A stretch of DNA of 64,000 nucleotides from contig LNEJ01000062.1 in the NCBI GenBank assembly GCA_001464965.1, positions 1 through 64,000 of the forward strand, given 5' to 3'. The notes under the pieces were generated by a model. That model searched no databases. It had not been told where the DNA came from and was given only the letters and a program-made list of their open reading frames with translations. The stretch is from Gammaproteobacteria bacterium Ga0074134 (GTDB lineage: Bacteria > Pseudomonadota > Gammaproteobacteria > Ga0077554 > Ga007554). The first letter of the stretch is position 1. Every line of letters begins with the position of its first letter. The position numbers and the translations under genes were made by a program. Positions 55,403-64,000 of the stretch are shown here, piece by piece.

Positions 55403-56797
55403 TTAACGGGCGCCCCTGCCCCAGAGGATGACTTCGACAGTCTGAAAGAGGATCATCAGATCCAGAAACAGGCTGTGATTTTTCACGTAATATAAATCGT
55501 ACTGCAACTTTTCAATCGCGTCTTCTTCTGAAGAGCCATAAGCATAACGGATCTGTGCCCAGCCGGTGATGCCCGGTTTGACACGGTGACGCTCGGCGTA
55601 ATAGGGGATCGTCCGGGACAGTTGCTCGACAAATACCGGGCGCTCCGGACGGGGGCCGACAAAGCTCATGTCACCCTTCAGCACACCCAGAAGTTGCGGC
55701 AGCTCATCAATGCGTGTTTTGCGGATAAAAGCGCCAACCCGCGTGATCCGGCTATCGTTCTTGCCCGCCCATTGCGGGCCGTCCTTCTCCGCATCCACGC
55801 ACATGCTGCGAAATTTAAGAACCTCGATCAATTCCCAGTTCTGACCCACTCTCACCTGACGATAAAAAACCGGCCCGCAGCCACGGCTTTCCATCAAAAT
55901 TGCAATGGCAGCCAGAATCATGATGGGCCATGTCAACACCAGAATCAGTACGCTAGCCGTTACATCAAAAATCCGCTTGCTGTACTCACGGAAAGAATTA
56001 GTGAGAAAACCATCGGAAAAGATCAACCAGCTCGGATGTACAAGATCCAGCCGGATCTTACCTGCCTGGCGCTCGAAGAAGGTCAGCATATCCACAACCT
56101 CAATGCCGCTCATCTTGCAATCCAGAAGTTCATGCACCGGAAATCCCTTGCGCCGGTCCTCGACGGCGACAACAATTTCGTCGATCTGATGCTGATCGCA
56201 GAACTCCAGCAGCGGCACGTCGAGGTGCAGCACATGTTGCGCATCAATCTCGCTATGTTCACCCGCGATATGCACATAACCCATGATCGCGAATCCTCGC
56301 CGGTCAACCTTTCTGCGCAATTGCCGGGAGATTTGTCCTGCGCGCTTGCCGGAACCCAGCACCAGGATGCGCCGTTGCAGCGCACTCTGGTCAACAATTT
56401 TAAAAAACGTTATGCGCGCGAGAATAATGCCCGTTAACGCAACAGCAAACGACAGGCCAAACGCGCCGCGCCCCAGGAACAATGAGGGAAAGACATAGAA
56501 AACCAGGCTCATCACTCCCACCCCAAGCAGGATGCTGATGCCGATCCGCAGCAGCATTCCCACCATGCCGTCGCGGAGATTGGCCTTGTACAGCCCTACC
56601 GCCGTCATCACACTCACCATCACGAAAGCAAACAGCAGAGCCTTGGGCATGAGCGGTTGGAAATCATCAAGCGCCCCGCCCCCGCCGCCAGAGCGCAATG
56701 ACGCGCCGAGATAGATCGACAGCATCAGGATTGCAGCCTCGGACAACCCCAGCAGCAGGAATGTGTGGGGCACGTAATGCCTAAATAATCTGACCAT
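55403..56797 (-). CDS. XrtA/PEP-CTERM system polyprenyl-phosphate sugar transferase (EpsB-like)
   Basis: The 464-residue enzyme starts EPS assembly by loading the first sugar phosphate onto undecaprenyl phosphate. It has four N-terminal membrane segments (1-130), a Rossmann-like regulatory domain (ILVLGSGKRAGQI) and a fifth membrane segment. The C-terminal bacterial sugar-transferase domain carries KFRSM, KTRIDELPQLLGVLKGDMSFVGPRPERPVF and RHRVKPGITGWAQI. Its stop codon abuts the repeat at 55262. It lies upstream of prsK on the same strand. Confidence 0.93.
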   Translation of the reverse strand: MVRLFRHYVPHTFLLLGLSEAAILMLSIYLGASLRSGGGGGALDDFQPLMPKALLFAFVMVSVMTAVGLYKANLRDGMVGMLLRIGISILLGVGVMSLVFYVFPSLFLGRGAFGLSFAVALTGIILARITFFKIVDQSALQRRILVLGSGKRAGQISRQLRRKVDRRGFAIMGYVHIAGEHSEIDAQHVLHLDVPLLEFCDQHQIDEIVVAVEDRRKGFPVHELLDCKMSGIEVVDMLTFFERQAGKIRLDLVHPSWLIFSDGFLTNSFREYSKRIFDVTASVLILVLTWPIMILAAIAILMESRGCGPVFYRQVRVGQNWELIEVLKFRSMCVDAEKDGPQWAGKNDSRITRVGAFIRKTRIDELPQLLGVLKGDMSFVGPRPERPVFVEQLSRTIPYYAERHRVKPGITGWAQIRYAYGSSEEDAIEKLQYDLYYVKNHSLFLDLMILFQTVEVILWGRGAR

Positions 56798-57220
56798 AGA
56801 CGCCGTGCATTAGTCCATTATTCAAAAAAAGCGGGCTTGGCATTTCAAGAGAAACTCACGATAGGACCCATCTATGGTTGTTGCTGCATCTCAAGCGACT
56901 TTGTCACTTGCGCTGTGTCCATGTTTCTTTGAGATTTCATTCTCGGCAGTGATTATGGCGCACGCTCTTTGCATCGTGCCACTGGTCCCACCCGTAAATC
57001 CCCGTGATGGGCACAATGAGGGCAATGCCTTCACGGCAGCTGCGCACCGCCCTGTCAGGGTATATAATGGCATGCAGATTATAATGTATTTACGATACCC
57101 ACTTGTAAGCTGAAACTTACACCCCCTGTAAGATTTAGCCTGATGTTGCCTTGCAAATGACGGCGGCCTTTTACTTTGGTATCGTAACGCCCTGACAATC
57201 CAAACCATCGGTATAATAAC
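56798..57220. other. divergent intergenic region, sugar transferase / UDP-sugar dehydrogenase
   Basis: 423 bases with no gene. A TATAAT at about 57063 could be a -10 box. A small hairpin GTAAG-CTGAAA-CTTAC is near 57106-57121. No PEP-CTERM box of the kind at 41.4-41.8 kb and no good sigma54 promoter was found here. Confidence 0.5.
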
Positions 57221-58558
57221 ATGAAAATTACTATTTTCGGCTCTGGCTACGTTGGTCTTGTCACCGGTGCCTGCCTGGCGGATGTCGGCAATGACGTATT
57301 GTGCGTCGATATCGATGCGCGCAAGATCGATATGCTCAAACAGGGCAAGCTGCCCATTTACGAGCCCGGGCTGGAAGCCATGGTCAACAGTAACGCCCAG
57401 GCGGGCCGCCTGGCGTTCACTACCGATATTGCCGCGGGTGTGGCGCACGGCCTGTTCCAGTTCATTGCGGTGGGCACGCCGCCCGACGAAGACGGCTCCG
57501 CCGATATGCAATACGTGCTGGCCGTCGCCAAAAGCATCGGCGAACACATGGATAGCTACCGGGTTGTAGTAAACAAATCCACTGTTCCGGTCGGGACGGC
57601 GGACAGGGTGCGCGCCACCCTCCAGAGCGCCTTGGCGGCGCGCGGCCAGCATGTCGAATTCGATGTCGTCTCCAACCCCGAATTCCTCAAGGAAGGCGCG
57701 GCGGTGGATGACTTCATGAAGCCGGACCGTATCGTCATCGGCACGGACAATCCTCGCACCACGGAGCTGTTGCGCGCACTGTATGCCCCTTTCAACCGCA
57801 GTCACGAGCGCCTGGTGGTGATGGACATCCGCTCGGCGGAGCTGACCAAGTATGCCGCCAACGCCATGCTGGCAACCAAAATCAGCTTCATGAACGAGCT
57901 GGCGAATATCGCCGAACGCCTGGGTGCGGATATTGAACAGGTGCGCATCGGAATCGGCTCCGATCCGCGCATCGGCTATCATTTCATCTATCCTGGCTGC
58001 GGTTACGGCGGCTCGTGCTTCCCCAAGGACGTGCAGGCACTGGAGCGCACCGCCACGCAGGCGGGTTATCAGGCCGAACTGCTGCGCGCCGTGGAGGCAG
58101 TGAACCACCGCCAGAAAGAAGTGCTGTTCCAGAAAATCGAGAAGCACTTTAACGGCAACCTGCAAGGCCGCACCTTTGCGCTGTGGGGGCTGGCCTTCAA
58201 GCCCAATACCGACGATATGCGCGCCGCCTCCAGCCGCACGCTCATGGAAGCCCTGTGGGCGCGTGGCGCCCGTGTTCAGGCCTATGACCCGGAGGCCATG
58301 GACGAGGCGCGCCGTATCTATGGCGAGCGCGCTGATCTTGTGCTTTGCACATCCCCCGCCGCCGCGCTGGAAGGTGCCGATGCGCTGGCATTGGTCACGG
58401 AGTGGAAGTCATTCCGCAGCCCGGATTTCAACAAGATTAAGATTGCGCTCAAGCAGCCGCTAATCTTCGACGGGCGCAATCTTTACGATCCGCAAATGCT
58501 GGCAAAAGAGGGATTCATTTATTACGGGATCGGCCGCGGCGCAAGCATTCAGCAGTAA
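57221..58558 (+). CDS. ugd: UDP-glucose 6-dehydrogenase
   Basis: The 445-residue enzyme oxidises UDP-glucose to UDP-glucuronate. The N-terminal Rossmann motif is [15 protein letters not shown]. The catalytic cysteine is in [13 protein letters not shown] (Cys266), and [15 protein letters not shown] and [16 protein letters not shown] are typical. It feeds the epimerase at 59981 and supplies acidic sugar for the exopolysaccharide. Confidence 0.95.
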   Translation: MKITIFGSGYVGLVTGACLADVGNDVLCVDIDARKIDMLKQGKLPIYEPGLEAMVNSNAQAGRLAFTTDIAAGVAHGLFQFIAVGTPPDEDGSADMQYVLAVAKSIGEHMDSYRVVVNKSTVPVGTADRVRATLQSALAARGQHVEFDVVSNPEFLKEGAAVDDFMKPDRIVIGTDNPRTTELLRALYAPFNRSHERLVVMDIRSAELTKYAANAMLATKISFMNELANIAERLGADIEQVRIGIGSDPRIGYHFIYPGCGYGGSCFPKDVQALERTATQAGYQAELLRAVEAVNHRQKEVLFQKIEKHFNGNLQGRTFALWGLAFKPNTDDMRAASSRTLMEALWARGARVQAYDPEAMDEARRIYGERADLVLCTSPAAALEGADALALVTEWKSFRSPDFNKIKIALKQPLIFDGRNLYDPQMLAKEGFIYYGIGRGASIQQ

Positions 58559-58583
58559 CCTAATCTAACCATTGAAAAAAAAC

Positions 58584-58634
58584 GTAGGACACGTTCCACG
58601 CACAAAACGTAACGTGGATGGGGCACCATCCTAC
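58584..58634. repeat. degenerate GTAGG...CCTAC palindrome, copy 3
   Basis: CGTAGGACACGTTCCACGCAC and its inverse ...GGGGCACCATCCTACG keep the ends and loop position of the GTAGGGTGCG family, but the stem has several mismatches. It lies between ugd and the next dehydrogenase. Confidence 0.6.
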
Positions 58635-58656
58635 GAACTACCTTGAGGAAAATCGC

Positions 58657-59934
58657 ATGCTTGACCTGAACCAGACAACAATCGGCATGATCGGCTTGGG
58701 CTATGTCGGCCTGCCGCTCGCAGTGGAGTTCGGCAAGCAGTTCCCGACCGTAGGACTGGACATCAATCCGGCGCGTATTGCCGAACTCAGGGCGGGCAAA
58801 GACAGCTCGCTGGAAGTGGATCCCCAGGAGCTGGCGCAGGCCAGCCAACTCACCTACACCACCAACCCGTCCGACCTGGCCGGTTGCAATGTCTATATTG
58901 TCACCGTGCCCACGCCCGTCGACGACCACAAACGCCCCGACCTCACCCCGCTCGTCAAGGCCAGCCAGACCCTCGGCAAGCTGCTCAAAAAGGGTGACAT
59001 CACGATCTTTGAATCGACGGTCTACCCAGGCGCCACCGAGGAAGTATGCGTGCCGATCATGGAATCCCTTTCCGGCCTGAAATACAACCAGGACTTCTTT
59101 GCCGGCTATAGCCCGGAACGCATCAATCCCGGCGACAAGCAGCACCGTGTCGTCAACATCCTCAAGGTCACCTCCGGCTCCACACCCGAGGTGGCTGATT
59201 TCGTGGACAGCCTCTACAAACGCATCATCACGGCGGGCACTCACAAAGCGAGCAGCATCCGTGTCGCCGAGGCCGCCAAGGTTATTGAAAACACCCAGCG
59301 CGATGTGAATATTGCCCTGATCAATGAGCTGGCCCTGATCTTCAACCGGCTCGGCATCGACACGCTGGAGGTGCTGGAGGCGGCGGGCACCAAATGGAAT
59401 TTCCTGCCATTCCGCCCCGGCCTGGTGGGCGGCCATTGCATTGGCGTAGATCCTTATTATTTGACCCATAAGGCCCAGGAAATCGGCTACCTGCCCGAAG
59501 TCATTCTCGCCGGACGCCGCATCAACGATGGCATGGGCCCCTATGTGGCGCAGCGCGTGATCAAGATGATGATCCAGCGCCGCGTGCATGTCGCCAACGC
59601 CAACGTACTGGTGCTGGGACTGACCTTCAAGGAGAATTGCCCGGACCTGCGCAATACCAAAGTAACCGACATCATCAACGAATTGCAAAGCTACTCGGCC
59701 AATGTCGATGTCTACGACCCGTGGATCAATCCCGCCGAGGCCGAGCACGAATACGGCATCACGCCCGTCACAACGCTCGAACCCGGCAAATACGATGCTA
59801 TTATCCTCGCCGTGGCCCATCACCAGTTCCGCGAAATGGGCGTAGAGAAAATCCGCGCGCTGGGCAAGCCGGGTGCGATACTGTTCGACGTGAAGTATAT
59901 TCTGCCTGCCGACCAGGTAGATGGCAGGCTGTAG
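58657..59934 (+). CDS. tviB: nucleotide-sugar dehydrogenase (TviB/WbpO-like)
   Basis: The 425-residue enzyme is of the UDP-N-acetylhexosamine 6-dehydrogenase group. The N-terminal Rossmann motif is [18 protein letters not shown], the catalytic cysteine is in [14 protein letters not shown] (Cys261), and [16 protein letters not shown] follows. The [10 protein letters not shown] form separates it from UDP-glucose dehydrogenases. Start ATG 58657 follows GAGGAAA. It provides an aminouronic acid, probably UDP-GalNAcA, for the EPS. Confidence 0.88.
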   Translation: MLDLNQTTIGMIGLGYVGLPLAVEFGKQFPTVGLDINPARIAELRAGKDSSLEVDPQELAQASQLTYTTNPSDLAGCNVYIVTVPTPVDDHKRPDLTPLVKASQTLGKLLKKGDITIFESTVYPGATEEVCVPIMESLSGLKYNQDFFAGYSPERINPGDKQHRVVNILKVTSGSTPEVADFVDSLYKRIITAGTHKASSIRVAEAAKVIENTQRDVNIALINELALIFNRLGIDTLEVLEAAGTKWNFLPFRPGLVGGHCIGVDPYYLTHKAQEIGYLPEVILAGRRINDGMGPYVAQRVIKMMIQRRVHVANANVLVLGLTFKENCPDLRNTKVTDIINELQSYSANVDVYDPWINPAEAEHEYGITPVTTLEPGKYDAIILAVAHHQFREMGVEKIRALGKPGAILFDVKYILPADQVDGRL

Positions 59935-59980
59935 GCGATACGACACACCCCGCCAATCCACATACAGGAACAAAAAACAA

Positions 59981-60988
59981 GTGAAAGTATTAATCACCGG
60001 AACCGCCGGCTTTATCGGCTCCGCGCTGGCACTGCGGCTATTGGCGCGCGGCGATGAGGTCATCGGCATCGATAACCTCAACGACTATTACGATGTCAAC
60101 CTGAAGCAAGCGCGTCTGGCGCGGACCTTGCCGCACCCCAAGTTCACTGACGTGCGCGCCAGCCTCGAAGACCGCGCCGCCATTGAAGAAGCGTTCGCCA
60201 AATACAAACCTGAGCGCGTAATAAATCTCGCAGCCCAGGCCGGGGTGCGATATTCGATCACCAATCCGCACGCTTACGTCGACAGCAATCTGGTAGGCTT
60301 TCTCAACATCCTGGAGGGCTGCCGCCACCACGGCGTCGAGCACCTGGTGTATGCCTCCAGCAGCTCGGTATACGGCGCCAACACCAAGATGCCGTTTTCC
60401 GTGCATGACAATGTGGATCATCCGGTGAGCCTGTACGCGGCCAGCAAAAAGGCTAACGAACTGATGGCTCACACCTATAGCCATCTGTATAAAATCCCAA
60501 CCACCGGCCTGCGCTTCTTTACTGTCTATGGCCCTTGGGGACGCCCTGATATGGCGTTATTCATGTTCACCAAAAGCATCCTGGCCGGAAAACCCATTGA
60601 TGTTTTCAATTATGGCAATCACCGCCGCGATTTCACCTTCATCGACGATATCGTCGAAGGCGTGATACGGGTGCTCGACAAAGTACCCGAACCCAATCCT
60701 CAATGGACGGGCGACACCCCGGACTCCGCCACCAGCTACGCCCCCTACCGGCTCTATAACATAGGCAACCATCAGCCAGTGGAGTTGTTGCACTTTATTG
60801 AAATACTGGAAAACTGCCTGGGTAAAAAGGCGCAAAAAAATCTTCTGCCGCTGCAAAACGGCGACGTGCCGGCGACCTATGCAGATGTCGATGATTTGAT
60901 GCGCGACGTGGGTTTCAAGCCCGCCACCCCGATTGAAGAGGGCATTGCACGGTTTGTGGCATGGTATAAAGAGTATTACAAGGTATAA
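59981..60988 (+). CDS. NAD-dependent nucleotide-sugar epimerase (UDP-glucuronate 4-epimerase-like)
   Basis: The 335-residue extended SDR enzyme has an N-terminal [15 protein letters not shown], the Ser/Tyr/Lys set in [15 protein letters not shown] and [19 protein letters not shown], and [14 protein letters not shown]. This pattern is that of UDP-glucuronate 4-epimerases (CapI/LpsL). The start is GTG 59981; a longer frame would overlap the previous gene. It fits a pathway from ugd to UDP-galacturonate. Confidence 0.88.
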   Translation: MKVLITGTAGFIGSALALRLLARGDEVIGIDNLNDYYDVNLKQARLARTLPHPKFTDVRASLEDRAAIEEAFAKYKPERVINLAAQAGVRYSITNPHAYVDSNLVGFLNILEGCRHHGVEHLVYASSSSVYGANTKMPFSVHDNVDHPVSLYAASKKANELMAHTYSHLYKIPTTGLRFFTVYGPWGRPDMALFMFTKSILAGKPIDVFNYGNHRRDFTFIDDIVEGVIRVLDKVPEPNPQWTGDTPDSATSYAPYRLYNIGNHQPVELLHFIEILENCLGKKAQKNLLPLQNGDVPATYADVDDLMRDVGFKPATPIEEGIARFVAWYKEYYKV

Positions 60989-60994
60989 TCCCAA

Positions 60995-61019
60995 GAAACG
61001 GACAACTGCCGTTTTCAGG
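60995..61019 (+). terminator. short hairpin, possible terminator of the sugar-nucleotide genes
   Basis: GAAACGG / CCGTTTTC with a 6-base loop and a T-run inside the right arm, just after the epimerase stop. The stem is short and lacks a long trailing U tract. Confidence 0.35.
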
Positions 61020-61036
61020 ATACCCAGCAAAAAAGC

Positions 61037-61522
61037 ATGTCCACACACAAATCAAAAACAGACGATGGCAGCAGCACCATCGCCCTCAACAAGACCGCCC
61101 GCCACGACTACTTCATCGAGGAACGTTTCGAGGCGGGGATGGTTCTGGAAGGCTGGGAAGTAAAAAGCCTGCGCGCCGGACGGGTGCAGATCAAGGAAAG
61201 TTATGTCCTCATCAAGGATGGCGAGGCCTGGCTGTTCGGCGCCCACATCTCGCCCCTGCTCACCGCATCCACCCATATCCACCCAGACCCGCTGCGCACC
61301 CGGAAACTGCTGCTGCACCACGAGGAGCTGAGCAAGCTGATCGGCGCCGTGGAGCGCAAGGGCTACACCCTCGTGCCATTGGCCATGTACTGGAAACACG
61401 GGCGCGCCAAGATCGAGATAGGTCTGGCCAAGGGCAAGAAAGAACACGACAAACGCGCCGCCGAGAAAGACCGTGACTGGCAGCGCGAGAAGCAGCAGCT
61501 GTTCAAAAGTGAAAAACGCTGA
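61037..61522 (+). CDS. smpB: SsrA-binding protein SmpB
   Basis: The 161-residue tmRNA partner brings tmRNA to stalled ribosomes. Core motifs are [57 protein letters not shown] and the basic tail [17 protein letters not shown]. It lies 73 bases upstream of ssrA itself, a common arrangement. Confidence 0.98.
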   Translation: MSTHKSKTDDGSSTIALNKTARHDYFIEERFEAGMVLEGWEVKSLRAGRVQIKESYVLIKDGEAWLFGAHISPLLTASTHIHPDPLRTRKLLLHHEELSKLIGAVERKGYTLVPLAMYWKHGRAKIEIGLAKGKKEHDKRAAEKDRDWQREKQQLFKSEKR

Positions 61523-61595
61523 CGAGCCTCTGGCATAAAAAAGAGGCACGGAACTTTTCAGAACGTTATACTGTCTTAGTTAACAGTTTCCACAA

Positions 61596-61964
61596 GGGGG
61601 CGACCTGGTTTCGACGTGGGTTGCAAAACCTGAGGGGCATGCCGAGGAGCAGAACACCTCGTAAATCCATCTGCACGCAATATAGTTGCCAACGACGACA
61701 ACTACGCCCTAGCCGCTTAATCACGGCTAGCCTCTGACTGGAGCCGTGCTTGTGCGTCCAGAGTCCGCAAGGACACTCAGGGGTCGACCCTCACAAGATC
61801 GTGGAACGGCTCGTCCAGGGCCAATCCACTAAAACCTAACTGGACCCGCCGTCTGCCTCCCCTGCCTGTCGGGTAGAAGACGGTTAAATAAAAGACAGGC
61901 TACGCATGTAGAACCAAGGGCAGAGTGCTTACGGACGCGGGTTCGATTCCCGCCGCCTCCACCA
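61596..61964 (+). ncRNA. ssrA: transfer-messenger RNA
   Basis: The 369-nt RNA starts GGGGGCG, which pairs with the CGCCTCC before the terminal ACCA. Conserved features are GACCTGGTTTCGACGTGG at the 5' end and the T-arm GGTTCGATTCC at the 3' end. The reading frame encodes the tag A-NDDNYALAA (resume codon GCC 61688, stop TAA 61718-61720). It rescues stalled ribosomes with SmpB. The 3' end is a frequent integration target. Confidence 0.97.
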
Positions 61965-62270
61965 ATAACGAAACCCCAACCGTTCTCGGTTGGGGTTTTT
62001 TCTTGCCCGCTCGCGCCGACTCCCGCGTGTTCGCGGGGATTCCTGCGGAAGCCTGCGGACTTCGCCGGTCAGCCCGTGGGCCCGCCCAAGGCCACCTTCC
62101 ACTCTCTCCCGGCCGTTTTTCTCTCCGGCCTCGCTCCCCTGGACACGCCCGAAGTCCGCAAAGGCCGCGAACACGGCCATTACAAATCAATGCGTTACGC
62201 GCGGACGAATCAAGCGGTTGGATTACAGCATTGGCTGGGCGATAGAAACGATCCTGAATCGGTTCTGGTG
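61965..62270. other. GC-rich junction region between ssrA and the mer module
   Basis: About 300 bases after the tmRNA. Apart from the terminator no gene, integrase or transposon inverted repeat is recognised. G+C rises sharply at about 62005. Long overlapping frames on both strands are what GC-rich non-coding DNA gives by chance. Confidence 0.5.
61971..62002 (+). terminator. Rho-independent terminator of ssrA
   Basis: AACCCCAACCG, a TTCT loop, CGGTTGGGGTT and TTTTTC follow directly after the tmRNA. Confidence 0.92.
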
Positions 62271-62687
62271 TCATCCGACCGGATTCTGCTGCAAGGCTTC
62301 GATCAGCGGACAGCGGACCTGTCCCGTCGCCGCGCAACAACGCTCGACAAGTTCTGCGAGTGCCCGCTCGATCCGACGAAGGTCGGCAAGCTTGATCCGC
62401 ACATCCGCAAGCTTTCGTTCTGCTTGCTCGCGCGCCTCGTCGCAATGCGTCCCGTCCTCGAGCTTGAGCAGTTCCGCGACCTCATCCAGGCTGAAACCCA
62501 GCCTCTGAGCCGACTTCACGAAACGCACGCGGGTGACATCCGACGCGCCGTAGCGGCGGATGCTCCCGTAGGGCTTGTCCGGTTCGGGCAACAGGCCTTT
62601 GCGCTGATAGAACCGGATCGTCTCCACGTTGACCCCAGCGGCGCGAGCCAAGGCACCGATGGTCAGGTTTTCGAGTTCTTTCTGCAT
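62271..62687 (-). CDS. merR: mercuric resistance regulator MerR
   Basis: The 138-residue Hg(II)-sensing regulator bends the divergent promoter. The N-terminal winged helix is [26 protein letters not shown]. The three mercury-binding cysteines are in THCDEA and [13 protein letters not shown]; one vicinal Cys is extra compared with the classical Tn21 protein. ATG 62687 is chosen by homology. It is divergent from merTPA. Confidence 0.96.
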   Translation of the reverse strand: MQKELENLTIGALARAAGVNVETIRFYQRKGLLPEPDKPYGSIRRYGASDVTRVRFVKSAQRLGFSLDEVAELLKLEDGTHCDEAREQAERKLADVRIKLADLRRIERALAELVERCCAATGQVRCPLIEALQQNPVG

Positions 62688-62692
62688 ATCGC

Positions 62693-62723
62693 TTGACTCC
62701 GTACTTAAGTACGGCATTAACGT
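62693..62723 (+). promoter_or_regulatory. mer operator/promoter
   Basis: TTGACT and TAACGT are separated by 19 bases, the overlong spacer typical of MerR-regulated promoters. The dyad CCGTACTTAAGTACGG lies within the spacer. Confidence 0.92.
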
Positions 62724-62758
62724 TACGCTATCCGAAGTAGATTCAGAAGGAAAAGTGT

Positions 62759-63121
62759 ATGCCTGATCGTCAGACCGAACCCCAAGCAGGACGCGGCGCC
62801 TTGTTCGCCGGTGGACTGGCCGCCATCCTTGCTTCGACCTGCTGCCTCGGCCCGCTGGTGCTGGTCGCGCTCGGCTTCTCGGGTGCGTGGATTGGCAACC
62901 TAGCCGTGCTGGAGCCGTACCGGCCGATCTTCATCGGTGCAGCGCTCGTCGCGCTGTTCTTCGCCTGGCGCCGTATCTTCCGACCGGCACAAGCCTGCAA
63001 GCCGGGCGAGGTGTGCGCGATTCCGCAGGTCCGTACGACCTACAAGATCATCTTCTGGATCGTGGCCGCCCTGGTGGTGATCGCGCTCGCCTTTCCCTAC
63101 GTCCTTCCGCTGTTCTACTGA
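62759..63121 (+). CDS. merT: mercuric ion transporter MerT
   Basis: The 120-residue inner-membrane protein has three hydrophobic segments, the cysteine pair in [10 protein letters not shown] of the first helix and the cytoplasmic-side pair [13 protein letters not shown]. It carries Hg(II) from MerP to MerA. AGAAGGA precedes the start. Confidence 0.96.
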   Translation: MPDRQTEPQAGRGALFAGGLAAILASTCCLGPLVLVALGFSGAWIGNLAVLEPYRPIFIGAALVALFFAWRRIFRPAQACKPGEVCAIPQVRTTYKIIFWIVAALVVIALAFPYVLPLFY

Positions 63122-63133
63122 CAGGAGATCATC

Positions 63134-64000
<867 letters not shown>

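Noticed and set aside
57106-57139. GTAAGCTGAAACTTACA and CAGGCTAAATCTTACA as possible boxes before the sugar transferase or ugd
   Set aside because: Both match the box poorly and no sigma54 promoter at the right spacing was found on either strand.
58549-60081. 510-codon minus-strand frame over the nucleotide-sugar genes
   Set aside because: Antisense to two unmistakable dehydrogenase/epimerase genes.
61900-62445. 181-codon minus-strand frame across the tmRNA end and merR
   Set aside because: Overlaps ssrA and merR; its GIEPA-type C-terminus is the usual spurious translation of a tRNA-like 3' end.

Overview
The window is about 64 kb of chromosome from a Gram-negative proteobacterium. The evidence is MsrPQ, a diheme cytochrome c4, LolCDE-like transporters, an S-adenosylhomocysteine (SAH) riboswitch before ahcY, SmpB/ssrA with tag ANDDNYALAA, and a PEP-CTERM/exosortase (XrtA-type) exopolysaccharide locus. 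The tag sequence leans towards Gammaproteobacteria, but a betaproteobacterium with the same EPS system is not excluded. Overall G+C looks moderate to high. Some intergenic stretches (21.6-22.15 kb, 29.5-30.2 kb, 41.4-41.9 kb) and one membrane-protein gene (43.4-44.0 kb) are clearly AT-richer.

Layout. 0-11 kb is mostly housekeeping: a secreted beta-propeller protein, msrP-msrQ, cytochrome c4, a YtkA-like lipoprotein, a 3-hydroxyisobutyrate-dehydrogenase-type reductase with a cupin, galE, a LonB-type protease, argG and ppnP. 11-17.7 kb holds a Sel1-repeat protein, a minus-strand operon for lipid-linked sugar handling (flippase-like protein, PAP2 phosphatase, GT2, GT39), a 48-residue membrane microprotein, a gamma-carbonic anhydrase and a peroxiredoxin-like protein. 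17.8-21.6 kb is the activated methyl cycle: metK, SAH riboswitch, ahcY, metF. 22.15-25.0 kb is a translationally coupled four-gene operon: a Tat-type exported protein, a PqqD-like protein, an HprK-related kinase A and a nucleotidyltransferase. clpB follows with a heat-shock promoter. 28.6-32.2 kb has the PEP-CTERM-associated acyltransferase and, divergently, a ThiF/nitroreductase fusion (Rv1355c family). 32.2-39.2 kb is a partly decayed cluster of envelope lipid or lipoprotein transport genes. 39.5-45.3 kb has two MGT-type glycosyltransferases around an acyltransferase, a PEP-CTERM protein and a membrane protein. 45.3-61 kb is the XrtA/EPS regulatory and precursor locus: two PrsT-like TPR proteins, PrsR, PrsK, the sugar transferase, two nucleotide-sugar dehydrogenases and an epimerase. 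smpB and ssrA close the native backbone. A mercury resistance module (merR, merTPA) begins directly after the 3' end of ssrA and runs off the window.

How the parts connect. PrsK/PrsR is a sensor kinase and sigma54-dependent activator pair. A 16-base element, GTCGRAAAnYYTTACA, occurs five times in the window, and only in front of two transcription units. Three copies precede the PEP-CTERM gene at 41946 and two precede the PqqD/HprK/nucleotidyltransferase operon at 22151. In both cases the last copy lies 73-74 bases upstream of a sigma54 -24/-12 promoter. I infer that PrsR controls both units, which ties the uncharacterised kinase operon to the PEP-CTERM/EPS programme. My leading candidate for a new system is this operon. 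The exported protein carries a twin-arginine-like signal and would be recognised in the cytoplasm by the PqqD-like domain. It would then be phosphorylated and/or nucleotidylated before Tat export.

The exosortase xrtA, the polymerase and export genes of the EPS locus, and the second attachment end of any island at ssrA are not in the window.
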